Below are positions 1 through 12,437 of a DNA stretch of 64,000 nt, piece after piece. Numbering within the stretch: position 1 is the first letter of the stretch; every line of letters begins with the position of its first letter. A program made the translations under genes and the position numbers. Source of the stretch: Anaeramoeba ignava (Eukaryota > Metamonada > Anaeramoebidae); contig JAPDFW010000061.1 of the NCBI GenBank assembly GCA_028826165.1, forward strand, positions 124,001 through 188,000, in the 5' to 3' direction. The notes beneath the pieces are model-generated. The model was not told where the DNA came from. It was given only the letters and a program-made list of their open reading frames with translations, and did not search any database.

Positions 1-15
1 ATTTAAAAAAATTAG

Positions 16-2998
16 CTCTTCATCTTCTTGCATAAACCATGCTATTTAACAGAATTATCCCTTACAATTAAAAATTCCATAGAAAATGCATACCCACCAG
101 CTTTTATTGATGTTTTTATTGGAAATTATATGGATAATGTTAGAATTATCTTCCATCATCTTCCAATCCCAATTTGTTCTGATGGAACAAAATTATTTTT
201 TCAACTTTCATCAAGTGAAAACCAAAATTTACTTTATGATTTTGAAGGAACATCTTTTGATTCTGAATTATTATCAAGAGTTATTCTAATTACTTTCCAT
301 TGTAGCAGCATTAAACAAACTCAAAACCAAATTCAAATCCAAAATACAAATCAAAATGAAAATCAAAATTCAAAATCAAAAAAGGAGCAAAAAAAAATTC
401 ATCAAATCAAAACAAATTCAGATCCTGATTTTTATACAACAATGTCTTTAGGAAAAATTGATGTTTATGGAGTTGTTCCACGTTCAATTCCAGATTTTTT
501 TTCTCGAATTAAATATTCAGGAAATATTCCAAATGATGGAAGAAATAATCGTTTAACATTATTTGAAAGTTGCAGTCGTTCTTTATTTGATCAAGGAAAA
601 AAAGATTCAGGCAAAAATATGCTTGAAGTTCAACGCGGAAAAATTGATTTTGAATTAACAACTGATTCTCCAACTTTTACAATTGTTTCACACAATGATT
701 TTGGAAATGAATCTGATCAAAATTCTAAAAATTTAAATCAATCCACAAAATTCAATCCAAATCTTGATTTCATGAGATTATCTTATAATGTTCTTACTCA
801 TTATATTGATGGAGTGAAATTTTTAGATATAAATTCTAATTTGGGATTAAATTTAAAATCAAGTTCAAATTTAACAAAAACAGTTTCAAATTCAACGAAT
901 TCAAATTTAGATTTAATTGAAAATGTGGATGATAGTTTATATGAAAATAATCAAAATGAAAATAATCAAAATGAAAATAATCAAAATGAAAATCAACATG
1001 AAAATCAAAATGAAAATCAAAATGAAAAAAAAATTAGTGAATCAAAAAAGAAATCAAAAGGAAAATCAAAAATCAAAAATTTTGATAAACAAACACTAAG
1101 ATTAAGTTTATCAAGAAAATCTCTTAATAATATTTCTGATAATTCTATTGAAGGAACATCACCTAATTCAAAAGAATATCAACTTCATGTAAAGCATCTT
1201 CTTAAAGAAGCAAAACAAAAAAATAGAAGTTTTACATTTCTTGATACTTTACAATTAGAATTAACAAGAATACAATTATCAATATCAGCAAGTGATAGAG
1301 ATACAATTTTATTAAATTTTGGATGTAGAATTAATGATTTTAATCCACATAGATTTATTTTTCCAAGAGATGAAAAAATGTTTCAAGGTAGAAAATAATA
1401 TTTAAATTAAATCAATTTTTTTTGAATTTAATTTAATATAAATTTAATTTAATTTAATTTAATAATAAGCTATGATGAAAAGTAAAAAATTGAGAACTAA
1501 TACTTGTTCAAATCCAAATTGCAAATTAAAATTAAAAAACAATAAACATCAGTGTTATTATTGTTTAAAATATTTTTGTTCTAAATGCATGTCATTAACA
1601 AAAATGAGGGTAAAAATTAAAATCAAATTTAAAATTATTTATAAAATTAAAATTAAAATTAAAATTAAAATTATTTATAAAAATTAAAATTTATATTAAT
1701 ATTAAAAGATAACGGAATATATGTGGAATAAACCATTACCAGTTTGTCAAAATTGTTCTGTTTTTCTTACACAACAAGAATTTGCAATCAAAAAAATACA
1801 AGAATTAGAAGATCGAAAAAATTTCCAAGTTTTCAATTCAAATTTCATTCAAACACATGAATTATTATCATTTATGGAAAAAGTAGATTTTCTAAAAAAA
1901 AGAAGATGGAAAAGAAATAATCGACAAGAAAATATAGCAAAATTTCCAGAAGCAGGAATTTTACGATCAGTTTTAACAGATCCTCGTTCATCTTCTATTG
2001 AAAGTATTTTATTTCCTTCAAGATCAATCCAAAAATATTTTTGGTTTTCACAAGAAAATGTTCAAGAAGTTGAAGTTATGATTGCTTTAAATTTTCAAAC
2101 TAAAATTCAAAGTTTATCTATTTTTGTTGATAAATTTGGTTATACAATTAAAGATGCTCCTTTGATTACAATTTTAACTGGTCTTTCTTTTTCTGAAATT
2201 GAACAAAAAGGAATTTGGGATTTAAGGAAAATCAAACAAGAAATTCCAAAAAAAAAATCAATTCCAAATCAAAATATTTCAAATCAAAATAATCAAAATC
2301 AAAAAGAAAATATTCAAAAAGAAAATATTCAAAATCAAAATATTCAAAAAGAAAACTTAATTATTCATCACAAACCAAAGCATTTAATTATTCAACCAAA
2401 TTCAACAATTACTTATAAATTTGACAAGATGATTAATTGCAAAATAATTTCACTTATTTTCCAACTTCCTAATTTAAAAATATCCAAATCGAAATCAAAA
2501 AATTCAAAAAAGAAGAACAAAAAAGGATCAGAAAGAATTCATATTGGAAGAATTTTTGTAAATGGAGAGTATGAAATTATGGAAACAAAAGATTCAATAT
2601 TAACATTATCTAGTTTAAGTCAATATACTCAAATCAAAGAAATGAAATTTGAACCTTTAAAAATTGTAGTATATCAATATCGACCAACAATAAGAATTCT
2701 TGATATTGTAATCGAAAATTCTACTAAAGTTAATGGTTTTTCTTTCTTTGTTCTTCATGGAGAAGAAGGTTATTCTTCTCAAATTCGAAAATTAATGATA
2801 ACTGCAATAATTGTTGATGAAAATTCAGATATTGTTACTCAAACAATGATTGGTAGTTTTGTAATTCCAAGAACTGAAAAACGTTCCACTTTAAATTATT
2901 ATTTTGAAAATCCAATAGAAGCAAATAGATTTGCTGTTGAATTTCTTTCTAATTATGGAGGAAAAGAATATTGTCCAGGAAAAATTACTTTTTTTTAA
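16..2998 (+). CDS. FYVE-like zinc-finger protein with beta-sandwich-like modules (5' end outside window)
   Basis: Proposed exons are 16-1387, 1470-1609 and 1709-2998. They join in frame to 933 residues. The window opens inside the gene: TTAG at 12-15 looks like an acceptor, and no ATG starts the frame. Around nt 1500-1760 eight cysteines follow the FYVE order (CSNPNC, HQCYYC, FCSKC, VCQNC) once the 99-nt intron is removed. The WxxD, R(R/K)HHCR and RVC signatures of phosphoinositide-binding FYVE domains are absent, so lipid binding is doubtful. Segments ending LGKIDVYG, IGRIFVNG and PGKITFF look like the last strands of galactose-binding-like (discoidin/DOC) beta-sandwiches. The first resembles the region downstream of the phosphatase domain in SAC9-type phosphoinositide phosphatases. 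If so, the catalytic domain lies upstream of the window. Q/N and N/E runs fill the loops. The gene converges on the DH-PH-FYVE gene, 142 bp away. The product name is tentative; the gene structure is more secure. Confidence 0.6.
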
Positions 2999-3140
2999 AA
3001 AATCAAATTTAAATCGAAAATCAAATTTAAATCGTAAAATTCTTTTCCTTTTTCTTTTTCTTTTTCTTTTTTTATTATTAAACTTCAAAATTCAAAAATT
3101 AATTATTAAAAATTAACTATTAAAAATTTTTCTTATTTTC

Positions 3141-6100
3141 TCATTTTAAATCCATTAAATCATCAAAAGAAGATTTTTCATTATTATTTTGTGAATTATT
3201 ATTTTGTGAATTATTATTTTTTGAATTATTATTTTGTGAAGATGTATTTGATTTTGAAATTGGATTAAAATCACTTAAAAAATCAATTAAATCAATATTT
3301 TGAGATTTTTCATTTAAATTTTCTTTTTTTTCAACAATTCTTGATTTTTTTTTAATTGAGAATCCTGGAAAAATTTCAATTTCTGGAATTAAAGGTTGAA
3401 TTGAAACAGTTTCTGGAAGATCATCATCAATTGAAATTGGTTTTTTTAATGTATTTTTACCAATATTAACAGAAGTTTCAATAGGAATTAATAAATTATT
3501 ATTATTTAAATTTTTTTCAATCTTTTCTTTTGGATTTAAATCTTTTTGAATTTTTTCTTTTGGATTTAAATCCTTTTCAATCTTTCTTCTTCTACTTTTT
3601 CTATGATGTTTTTTATGTGTTTTTTTCCTTTTTTCTTCATTTATATTATTCTTTTTTTCATTTTTTGAATCTTCAATTGATTTTTCATTTATTTTTTCTG
3701 TTAATAAATAATTCCCATTCATTTTTTGTTTAATTTTTTCAACTTCTTGATTTATTCTATCAAGATTTTCTGAAATTTCAGAATCAATAAATTTTTCATT
3801 TGATTGTTTTTCTTCTTTTTTTAACTTTTTTTGTTTTTCAACTTGACTATCATTTACTTTTAAATTATAACTAATTTTTGAATTTGATTTTTCTTGATCA
3901 TTTTCCTTTTTGTTTTGATTTATTTCTTCATCTTTTAAAATATTTTCCTCATTAGTTTCTGTTTTTGAATCTTTTTCATTTTTTGATTTTTTTCTTCTTG
4001 TTTTTCTTTTTTCTTTTGTTAAATTATGTGAATCTTTGGTTAAATTAGAATTTTCTTCGAAATGATTTTGATTTGAATCTTTTGATTTTGATTCTTTTTC
4101 AAGTTGATGTTTTGATTTTGATTCAATATTTTTTTGATTTTCAATATGATTTTGATTTTGATTTTGAATTTCATTTTGATTTTGATTTTGATTTTGATTT
4201 TGATTTTGATTTTGATTTTCAATATGATTTTGATTTTCTTTAATTTGTGGTTTTTCTTCTGGACTTTTTCTAATTTCCATATCTAATTTAGATTTATGTT
4301 TTGATTTAGATTTTGATTTTGATTTTGATTTTGATTTTGAAATCTGATTTGAATTTTTTGATTTTGATTCTTTTTCAAGTTGATGTTTTGATTTTGATTC
4401 AATATTTTTTTGATTTTCTTTTTGATTTTGATTTTGATTTTCAATTTCATTTTGATTTTCAATTTCATTTTGATTTTGATTTTCATTTTGATTTTCATTT
4501 TGATTTTGATTTTGATTTTGATTTTGATTTTGATTTTGATTTTGATTTTCTTTAATTTGTGGTTTTTCTTCTGGACTTTTTCTAATTTCCATATCTAATT
4601 TAGATTTATGTTTTGATTTAGATTTTGATTTTGATTTTGATTTTGATTTTGAAATTTGATTTGAATTTGAATCTTTTGATTTTGATTCTTTTTCAAGTTG
4701 ATGTTTTGATTTTGATTCAATATGATTTTGATTTTGATTTTGATTTTGATTTTGATTTTGATTTTGATTTTGATTTTGATTTTGATTTTGATTTTGATTT
4801 TGATTTTGATTTTGATTTTGATTTTGATTTTGATTTTGATTTTGATTTTGATTTTGATTTTGATTTTGATTTTGATTTTGAATATTTTGATTTTCATTTT
4901 GATTTTGATTTTGATTTTGATTTTGATTTTGATTTTGATTTTGAATATTTTGATTTTCATTTTGATTTTGATTTTGATTTTGATTTTGATTTTGATTTTG
5001 ATTTTGATTTTGATTTTCAATTTCATTTTGATTTTCATTTTGATTTTCAATATGAATTTGTGGTTTTTCTTCTGGACTTTTTCTAATTTCCATATCTAAT
5101 TTAGATTTATGTTTTGATTTTGATTTAGATTTTGATTTTGATTTTGATTTTGATTTTGAAATTGAATTTGAATTTGAATCTTTTGATTTTGATTCTTTTT
5201 CAAGTTGATGTTTTGATTTTGATTCAATATGTTTTTGTGTTTCTTTTTCCTTTTCAATTTCTTGAGATTTTAGCTTTTCTTCTGTATTTTTTCTAGTTTC
5301 AATATCTAATTTGGATTTAGATTTTTGTGTAATTTGTGAATTTGGTTTTGGATTCGGTTTTGGTTTTGGTTTTGTATTTGTATTTGAATTTGTATTTTTT
5401 CTTTCTGATTCTAATTTTGGTTTTGGTTTTGGATTCGGTTTTGGTTTTGTATTTGTATTTGGATTTGTATTTGGATTTGTATTTGGATTTATATTTATAT
5501 TTAAATTTTTATTTGTATTTGGATTTTGTTCGGTTTCTTGATTTTGATTATTTGATTCCATATTTTTTCTAAATATCAAAATAAATAATATAAAAATAAG
5601 CGAAATTTTCTTTAATGTTTTAATTGAATAATTTACGTAATTTCTTCATAACATTTATCACAAACACGAACATCCTTATTTGAAACATAAGAAAGTAATA
5701 ATTTTCTTGAGCTACAAGCACTACAAATAATATCACCACAATTTCTACAATGATGCTAAATTTGAATAACAAAATTTCATTGAAAAAAAAAGAGATAAAA
5801 TTTTTTTTGATAAATCTTGTTTAAAATTGAATAAATAAATGAATAATTAAAAAAACAATCTACCCTTCTTTTGGAAAAAGTGAATTTACATCCACAAGAA
5901 ATACAATTTAATACTTCTTTGTCTTGTTTCCAAATTGGAGCTTCTTTTGCCAATGAATGATTATTTCCTTTTTTTTCAATTATTTGAGTTATTTGTTTAT
6001 TTATAGTTTGAATCCATTGATTTTTCATTTTTTTTTCATTTGTAAAAACTGTAAAACTTTTTCCTTGTGTTTTAATATCAAATCCATTTTTGACAAATTT

Positions 6101-9100
6101 TCTATTGATTGTTTCAGAAATTTTAATTGTTTCAAGTGGAATTATTTTATTTATCATCAATTTTTTCTTTTTTAATATATGATAAGATGCGACTAAAAGT
6201 ATATCATTAAAGAGTAATAAATATCTTTTTTGATTTTTTTTGCGACTCATTTTCATTACTTCTCCTTCCAAAATTAATATTCTTTTTGGATCTTCAATTT
6301 GCTTTTTTTTATAAATGAAAATATTTTCCAATTTAATTTAATTTTAATTTTAATTTTAATTTTAAATATTTTCTACAGGTTTTTTTCCTGCAAATCTATT
6401 TAATATTTCTTCAAAATTTGTTGAATTTTCTTGTTCTTCCTTTTTAGTTTCATAATCATATAAAATTTTTAATAACATTTCAACTTTGATTTGAATTTTA
6501 TTTTTATATTCTTGAATTTTTTCTTTATCAGAATGATTTAATGGTGTAACTTGATAAATTTTCTAAGATAAAATAAAGAATAAAAAGGTGAATCAAAAAG
6601 AATGATTATAATAAAATGAATTATATTTGGGAATTAAAGAAATAAAAAAAAACTACATCAATCATTTCTAAATAAAAAGAAGGTTTTTTTAAAGGTTTTT
6701 GTAATAAATTTCTAAATGTTAATCCATGACAAGCTGGAGAACTTTCAATATCTCGACAAAATTCAATAAATGAAGTTACTTTTTCGCATTCATTTATTGC
6801 TTGAATAACATTTGAATAATTATTAAAATATTCTGTATATTGATCCATTATTGGAATCTATATTTAATTTTATTAATAATTTAATTAATAATTTAATTAA
6901 TAATTTTATAAATAATTTTATTAATAATTTTATAAATAATTTTATTAATAATTTTATAAATAATTTTATTAATAATTTTATAAATAATTTTATTAATAAT
7001 TTTATAAATAATTTTATAAATAATTTTATAAATAATTTTATAATTAATTTTATATATAATTTTATAAATAATTTTATAAATAATTTTATAAATAATTTTA
7101 TAAATAATTTTATAAATAATTTTATAATTAATTTTATAAATAATTTTATAAATAATTTAATAAATAATTTTATAAATAATTTTATAAATAATTTTATAAA
7201 TAATTTTATAAATAATTTTATAAATAATTTTATAAATAATTTTATAAATAATTTTATAAATAATTATATAAATAATTTTATAAATAATTTTATAAATAAT
7301 TTTATAAATAATTTTATAAATAATTTTATAAATAATTTTATAAATAATTTTATATTTAATTTTATAAATAATTTTATAAATAATTTTTATATTTAATTTT
7401 ATATATAATTTTATTAATAATTTTATATTTAATTTTATATTTAATTTAATAAATAATTTTATAAATAATTTTATATATAATTTTATAAATAATTTTATAA
7501 ATAATTTTATATTTAATTTTATATTTAATTTTATAAATAATTTTATAATTAATTTAATTAATAATTTTATAAATAATTTTATAAATAATTTTATATTTAA
7601 TTTTATAAATAATTTTATAATTAATTTTAATTAATAATTTTATAAATAATTTTATAAATAATTTAATAATTAATTTAATAATTAATTTTTATAATTAATT
7701 TTATAAATTAATTTTATTAATAATTTTATAAATAATTTTATAAATAATTTTATAATTAATTTTTATATATAATTTTATAAATAATTTTATAATTAATTTT
7801 ATAATTAATTTTATATTTAATTTTATATATAATTTTTATATATAATTTTATATATAATTTTATAAATAATTTTATAATTAATTTATAAATAATTTAATAT
7901 TTAATTTTATATATAATTTTATAATTAATTTTATATATAATTTTATAATTAATTTTTATAAATAATTTTATAATTAATTTTATAAATAATTTTATAAATA
8001 ATTTTATATTTAATTTTATAAATAATTTAATAATTAATTTTATAATAATTTTTATAATTAATTTTATAATTAATTTTATAATTAATTTTATATATAATTT
8101 TATAAATAATTTTATATATAATTTTATATATAATTTTATATTTAATTTTATATTTAATTTTATAAATAATTTTATATATAATTTTATAATTAATTTTATA
8201 TATAATTTTATAATTAATTTTATTAATAATTTTATAAATAATTTTATATTTAATTTTATAAATAATTTTATAAATAATTTAATAAATAATTTAATTAATA
8301 ATTTTATAATTAATTTTATAAATAATTTTATAAATAATTTTATAAATAATTATATAAATAATTTTATAAATAATTTTATATTTAATTTTATAATTAATTT
8401 TATAATTAATTTAATAAATAATTTTATAATTAATTTTATATATAATTTTATATATAATTTTATAAATAATTTTATAAATAATTTTATAAATAATTTTATA
8501 AATAATTTTATAAATAATTTTATAAATAATTTTATAAATAATTTTATAAATAATTTTATTAATTTTATTAATAATTTTATTAATAATTTTATAAATAATT
8601 TTATAAATAATTTTATATTTAATTTTATAATTAATTTTATAATTAATTTTATAATTAATTTTATAATTAATTTTATAATTAATTTTATAATTAATTTTAT
8701 TAATAATTTTATATATAATTTTATAAATAATTTTATAAATAATTTTATAATTAATTTTATAAATAATTTTATAATTAATTTTATATATAATTTTATAAAT
8801 AATTTTATATTTAATTTTATAATTAATTTTATATTTAATTTTATAATTAATTTTATAAATAATTTTATAAATAATTTTGAAATAAATTGTTGCATTGAAT
8901 TAAAAGAAAATAAAAGATTTTGTAATTACAAGCTCTGAAATTGATTTTGATAATTCAACATTTTCTGACCTAAATACAATAAAAGAAAATAAAAGAAAAT
9001 AAATTTTTTAAAATTAAAATTTCGTTTTTTACCAAGTTAATAATAGAAATTCAAGTTGATGTATAAATTCTGATGTTGAAACATAAATTGTTTTTGTATT

Positions 9101-9349
9101 TGAAAATATTATTGGTATTTTTGATGGATGAACTATTGGATCCTCCAATTTTGATGCTTCTTCAATACTATTTAAAAAAAATTTTATCAAAATATCAAGT
9201 TCATTTATATAAATTTGTTCTTTTTTTAAAAGTTCTTTTGCAACTTTTTCTCTTTGATTTTGTTTTTGATTTTCATTTTCATTTTGATTTTCATTTTGAA
9301 TTTGAATTTCATTTTCATTTTCATTTTCATTTTCATTTTGTTCATTCAT
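3141..9349 (-). CDS. DH-PH-FYVE Rho guanine-nucleotide exchange factor (FGD-like) with long Q/N/K/S-rich tail
   Basis: Seven exons on the complement (9349-9033, 8969-8930, 6857-6657, 6562-6377, 6301-5864, 5755-5637, 5568-3141) join in frame to 1242 residues. Residues ~35-240 form a DH (RhoGEF) domain: [29 protein letters not shown], then [14 protein letters not shown] where the family has LxxxLIKPVQRIPRY. Residues ~250-350 are a PH domain ([22 protein letters not shown]). Residues ~365-432 are a canonical FYVE finger with WKQD, KRRHHCRNCG and RVCDKC, so PI3P binding and endosomal Rho/Cdc42-type GTPase activation are likely, as in FGD proteins. The tail has at least four copies of an [15 protein letters not shown]...[15 protein letters not shown] cassette separated by QN runs, and ends in acidic FDDLMDL. 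ATG 9349 is preceded by a T-rich TCATTTTT stretch. The 2072-bp fourth intron (counted from the 3' end) is a 12-bp repeat array. The donor at 5636 overlaps an in-frame TAA, so retention would give a 434-residue form without the tail. Confidence 0.85.
4724..5034 (-). repeat. Coding hexanucleotide microsatellite (CAAAAT sense) encoding Gln-Asn runs
   Basis: Uninterrupted or lightly interrupted TTTTGA/ATTTTG hexamers on the plus strand read as CAA AAT (Gln-Asn) in the sense frame of the RhoGEF tail, with GAA AAT (Glu-Asn) variants. The unit is a multiple of three, so length changes keep the frame open. Shorter runs of the same unit lie at about 4140-4240 and 4420-4550. Confidence 0.85.
6858..8929. 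repeat. Intronic 12-bp tandem array, unit TTTTATAAATAA
   Basis: About 2.07 kb of a near-perfect 12-bp repeat with variants (TTTTATTAATAA, TTTTATATTTAA, TTTTATAATTAA) fills the intron between the second and third coding exons of the DH-PH-FYVE gene, inside the DH domain. The flanking exons join in frame across it: the donor GTAATTAC follows nt 8930 and the acceptor ATAG precedes nt 6857. Because 12 is divisible by 3, the array opens long meaningless frames on both strands. Confidence 0.9.
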
Positions 9350-9489
9350 TTTTAAAAAAGAAAAAAGAAAAAAATGAAAAAATTTATTTTTTATTTTTAA
9401 TTTTCATTTGTAATTTTTTTGTAAGAAAAAAAATGTCAAAATTATCAAGAAAAAAATGTCAAAATTATCAAGGAAAAAAAAGAAAGAAT

Positions 9490-9776
9490 TTAAATGATAT
9501 AATTTGGTTCGCCTCTTTGTTTCATTGAATTCATAATACATTCTTCATTATAACGAGCAAAATCTTGAAATTGTTGAGATAATCTAAAACTTAAATATTC
9601 TTGAAAATCATCAGTCATTTTCCTTCTTTGTTTTGTTAATGCTTTCTCAATAATTTCTATTACTTCTTTTGATGTAAATAAATGTTCTTCTAAATCTGGT
9701 ATTAATTTTCGATATTTTTCTTGTTTTTGTAAATGTTGTCTTCTTTCTTTTATTGGTAAATTTCTTAATAAATCCT
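9490..9776 (-). CDS. Akirin-like protein, C-terminal exon only
   Basis: A 95-codon open frame without a start codon begins after a TTAG acceptor (9780-9777) and ends at TAA 9492-9490. Its second half, FTSKEVIEIIEKALTKQRRK followed by ...YLSFRLSQQFQDFARYNEE and ending ...EPNYII, matches the order of the conserved Akirin C-terminus (F..KQV..ICE..LKERE, then ..LxxKLAEQYDAFVKF, ending in SYVS). Akirins are small nuclear proteins that link transcription factors to chromatin remodellers; AKIRIN2 also guides proteasome import into the nucleus. The N-terminal exon was not found. It would lie beyond the TTTTAA repeat intron, possibly near 10.8-11.1 kb. The DH-PH-FYVE gene starts 140 bp downstream on the same strand. 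The family call rests on pattern similarity only. Confidence 0.55.
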
Positions 9777-10135
9777 CTAATTTTAATTTTAATTTTAATT
9801 TTGAATTTAATTTTAATTTTAATTTTAATTTTAATTTAAATTTTAATTTTAATTTTAATTTTAATTTTAATTTTGATTTTAATTTTAATTTTAATTTTAA
9901 TTTTAATTTTAATTTTAATTTTAATTTTAATTTTAGTTTTAATATTAATTTTTATTTTAATTTTAATTTTAATTTTAATTTTAATTTTAATTTTAATTTT
10001 GATTTTTAACATTAATTTTAATTTTAAATATTGATTTTAATTTTAATTTTAATTTTAATTTTAATTTTAATTTTAATTTTAATTTTAATTTTAATTTTAA
10101 TTTTTTAATTTTGATTTTAATTTAAATTTAAATTT
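9777..10135. repeat. Hexanucleotide array TTTTAA in presumed Akirin-like intron
   Basis: About 60 copies of (A/T)-only hexamer AATTTT with rare G substitutions directly abut the acceptor of the Akirin-like exon. The same hexamer forms the spacers between the RCC1-BTB gene copies. Confidence 0.85.
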
Positions 10136-10399
10136 TAATTTTTAAAGGAGAAATTGGTGTTGTTAATTTTTATATTTAAAAATGGAGAAAATTTTTATTG
10201 TTCTTTTTTAATTCTTGTTTTGTCTTTTTAATTTTAATTTTTAATAAAATAAAAATAATTTTAATTTTAAATAGTTAAATTTTTCTGAATTATTTAATTT
10301 TAATTTTAATTTTAATTTTAATTTTAATTTTAATTTTAATTTTTATTGGGAATATTTTTAAATTTTCATTTTTAATTTAAATTTAAATTTAATTTTAAT

Positions 10400-11110
10400 G
10401 TTAAAGGATTTAAATGAGTTTTGTTTGTTAATGTTTTATATTTCAAAAAGGATTTGTTTTAAAATTTTTGAGGTTGTTTTTAATCATCATTTTTTAAGTT
10501 TATTCTTGATTTTCAACTTTTTCCTTTTATTTTTAATAAAATAAAAATGGATCAACCTTCTTTTTGAAATAGAGCTATTGAAATTTTATATAAAAATAAA
10601 TTAAAGAAATTCAAAGTAATAAATTTTTAATTTTTGAAAAATGAAAAATGATTTTAAAAATTTTTCCCTTTTATTTTTAAATTTCAATTAACAAAAATTA
10701 AGTTTTTTTCATTTAATCAATATTTTTAAATTTTCATTAATTTGATTTAATTAATTTATTAAATAAAATTTAATTTTTGAATTTTAATGTAATTTTCTAA
10801 ATAAAATTTAATTAATTTTGTTAATGTCGATATGTTGCAAAAATTTAATTTTTTTTAAATATTTTTTAGGTAATTTTTAAATATCATTTTTCTAAGTTCT
10901 TTGCTTGGATATTCAACTATTTTTCCTCGTTTCATTTTCTAAATAAAATTCTGTTGGAAATGGATCAATCCTTAATTTTTTTAAATAAAATTCCAATAAA
11001 AATAAAATTTAATTAAGAAATTCAAATAAAATTAAATTTTTGTTTTAATCAATAAAATGAAAAATAAAAGAAAAATGATTTTAAAAATTTTTCCCTTTTT
11101 ATTTTTAAAA
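10400..11110. repeat. Two degenerate ~270-bp direct copies in a gene-poor stretch
   Basis: Segments at about 10,430-10,700 and 10,820-11,105 share landmarks in the same order: TTAATGT, ATTCAACT/TTTCAACTTTTTCC, ATGGATCAA, AAATTCAAA, AATGATTTTAAAAATTTTTCCC. On the minus strand the second copy has a 26-codon frame beginning MKRGKIVEYPSKELRK at about nt 10,961. The first copy has only scraps of it. It could be a first exon of the Akirin-like gene plus a decayed duplicate, but no splice link could be shown. Confidence 0.45.
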
Positions 11111-11119
11111 AAAGATAAT

Positions 11120-12290
11120 TTATTAAATAAAATTTTCAATTTAAAAAAAATTTAATTAACCGTTTTTGGAAAAAAATTTAATTAATTTATTAAATAAAAT
11201 TTAATTAATAAAATGTGGAATAAAATTTAATTAATTTATTAAATAAAATTTAATTAATTTATTAAATAAAATTTAATTAATTTATTAAATAAAATTTAAT
11301 TAATTTATTAAATAAAATTTAATTAATAAAATGTGGAATAAAATTTAATTAATTTATTAAATAAAATTTTAAATTAAATAAAATTTAATTAATTTTCTAA
11401 ATAAAATTTAATTAATTTTCTAAATAAAATTTAATTAATAAAATGTGGAATAAAATTTAATTAATTTATTAAATAAAATTTAATTAATTTTCTAAATAAA
11501 ATTTAATTAATTTATTAAATAAAATTTAATTAATAAAAGAAAGGATGTGGAATAAAAATTTAATTAATTTAATTAAATAAAAAATTTAATCAATAAAATG
11601 TGGAATAAAATTTAATTAAATAAAATTTATTAATAAAATAAATTTAATTAATTTTTCTAAATAAAATTTAATTAATTTTTATTAAATAAAATTTAATTAA
11701 TTTTTAAATAAAATTTAATTAATTTATTAAATAAAATTTAATTAATTTATTAAATAAAATTTAATCAATAAAATGTGGAATAAAATTTAATTAATTTATT
11801 AAATAAAATTTAATTAATTTATTAAATAAAAAATTAAATAAAAATTTTAATTAATTTATTAAATAAAAATTTAATTAATAAAATGTGGAATAAAATTTAA
11901 TTAATTTATTAAATAAAATTTAATTAATTTATTAAATAAAATTTAATTAATTTCTTAAATAAAAATTTAATTAATTTATTAAATAAAATTTAATTAATTT
12001 CTTAAATAAAATTTAATTAATTTATTAAATAAAATTTAATTAATAAAATGTGGAATAAAATTTAATTAATTTTCTAAATAAAATTTAATTAATTTTCTAA
12101 ATAAAATTTAATTAATTTATTAAATAAAATTTAATTAATTTATTAAATAAAATTTAATTAATAAAATGTGGAATAAATTTTAATTAATTTATTAAATAAA
12201 ATTTAATCAATAAAATGTGGAATAAAATTTAATTAATTTATTAAATAAAATTTATTAAATAAAATTTAATTAATAAGATTTAATTAAAAA
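11120..12290. repeat. AT satellite with AATGTGGAATAAAATTTAATTAA units
   Basis: Tandem TTTAATTAATTTATTAAATAAAA units of about 21 bp are punctuated about ten times by AAAATGTGGAATAAAATTT (near 11,210, 11,330, 11,445, 11,598, 11,773, 11,883, 12,045, 12,165 and 12,215). No coding frame is visible. The array ends about 140 bp before the TPR-kinase-PARP start codon. Confidence 0.85.
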
Positions 12291-12437
12291 AATAATTGAA
12301 AAATAGAAATGATGTGAAAAAAAAACTTGATCAAAATTTCCCTTTTTTTTTTGTGATTTTTTTTTTTTCATTTTTTTGCTTTTTCAATTTATTTTTTTTT
12401 TCATTTTTGTTTTTCTTTTTTTGATCAAACGCTCTGA

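Noticed and set aside
4040-5572. Frames reading (I-L)n, (D-F)n, (K-I)n and (V-F-G-F)n in and opposite the RhoGEF tail
   Set aside because: These are alternative frames and antisense readings of the CAAAAT hexamer run within a larger conserved coding exon.
5633-5755. TAA at 5635-5633 as the end of a short DH-PH-FYVE gene, with the tail frame as a separate gene
   Set aside because: A GTAAAT donor at 5636 and TTTAG acceptor at 5569 join the two in exact phase, and the tail frame has no start-proximal T-rich element. The short form is kept only as a possible retained-intron product.
6851-8895. Long open frames of (N-N-F-I)n and (L-F-I-K)n on both strands
   Set aside because: They are the in-frame reading of a 12-bp intronic repeat. 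There is no codon variation typical of genes, and they overlap on opposite strands.
11120-12290. CRISPR-like array of regularly spaced GTGGAATAAA motifs
   Set aside because: The spacing is irregular, the spacers are themselves repeats, and the genome is eukaryotic.
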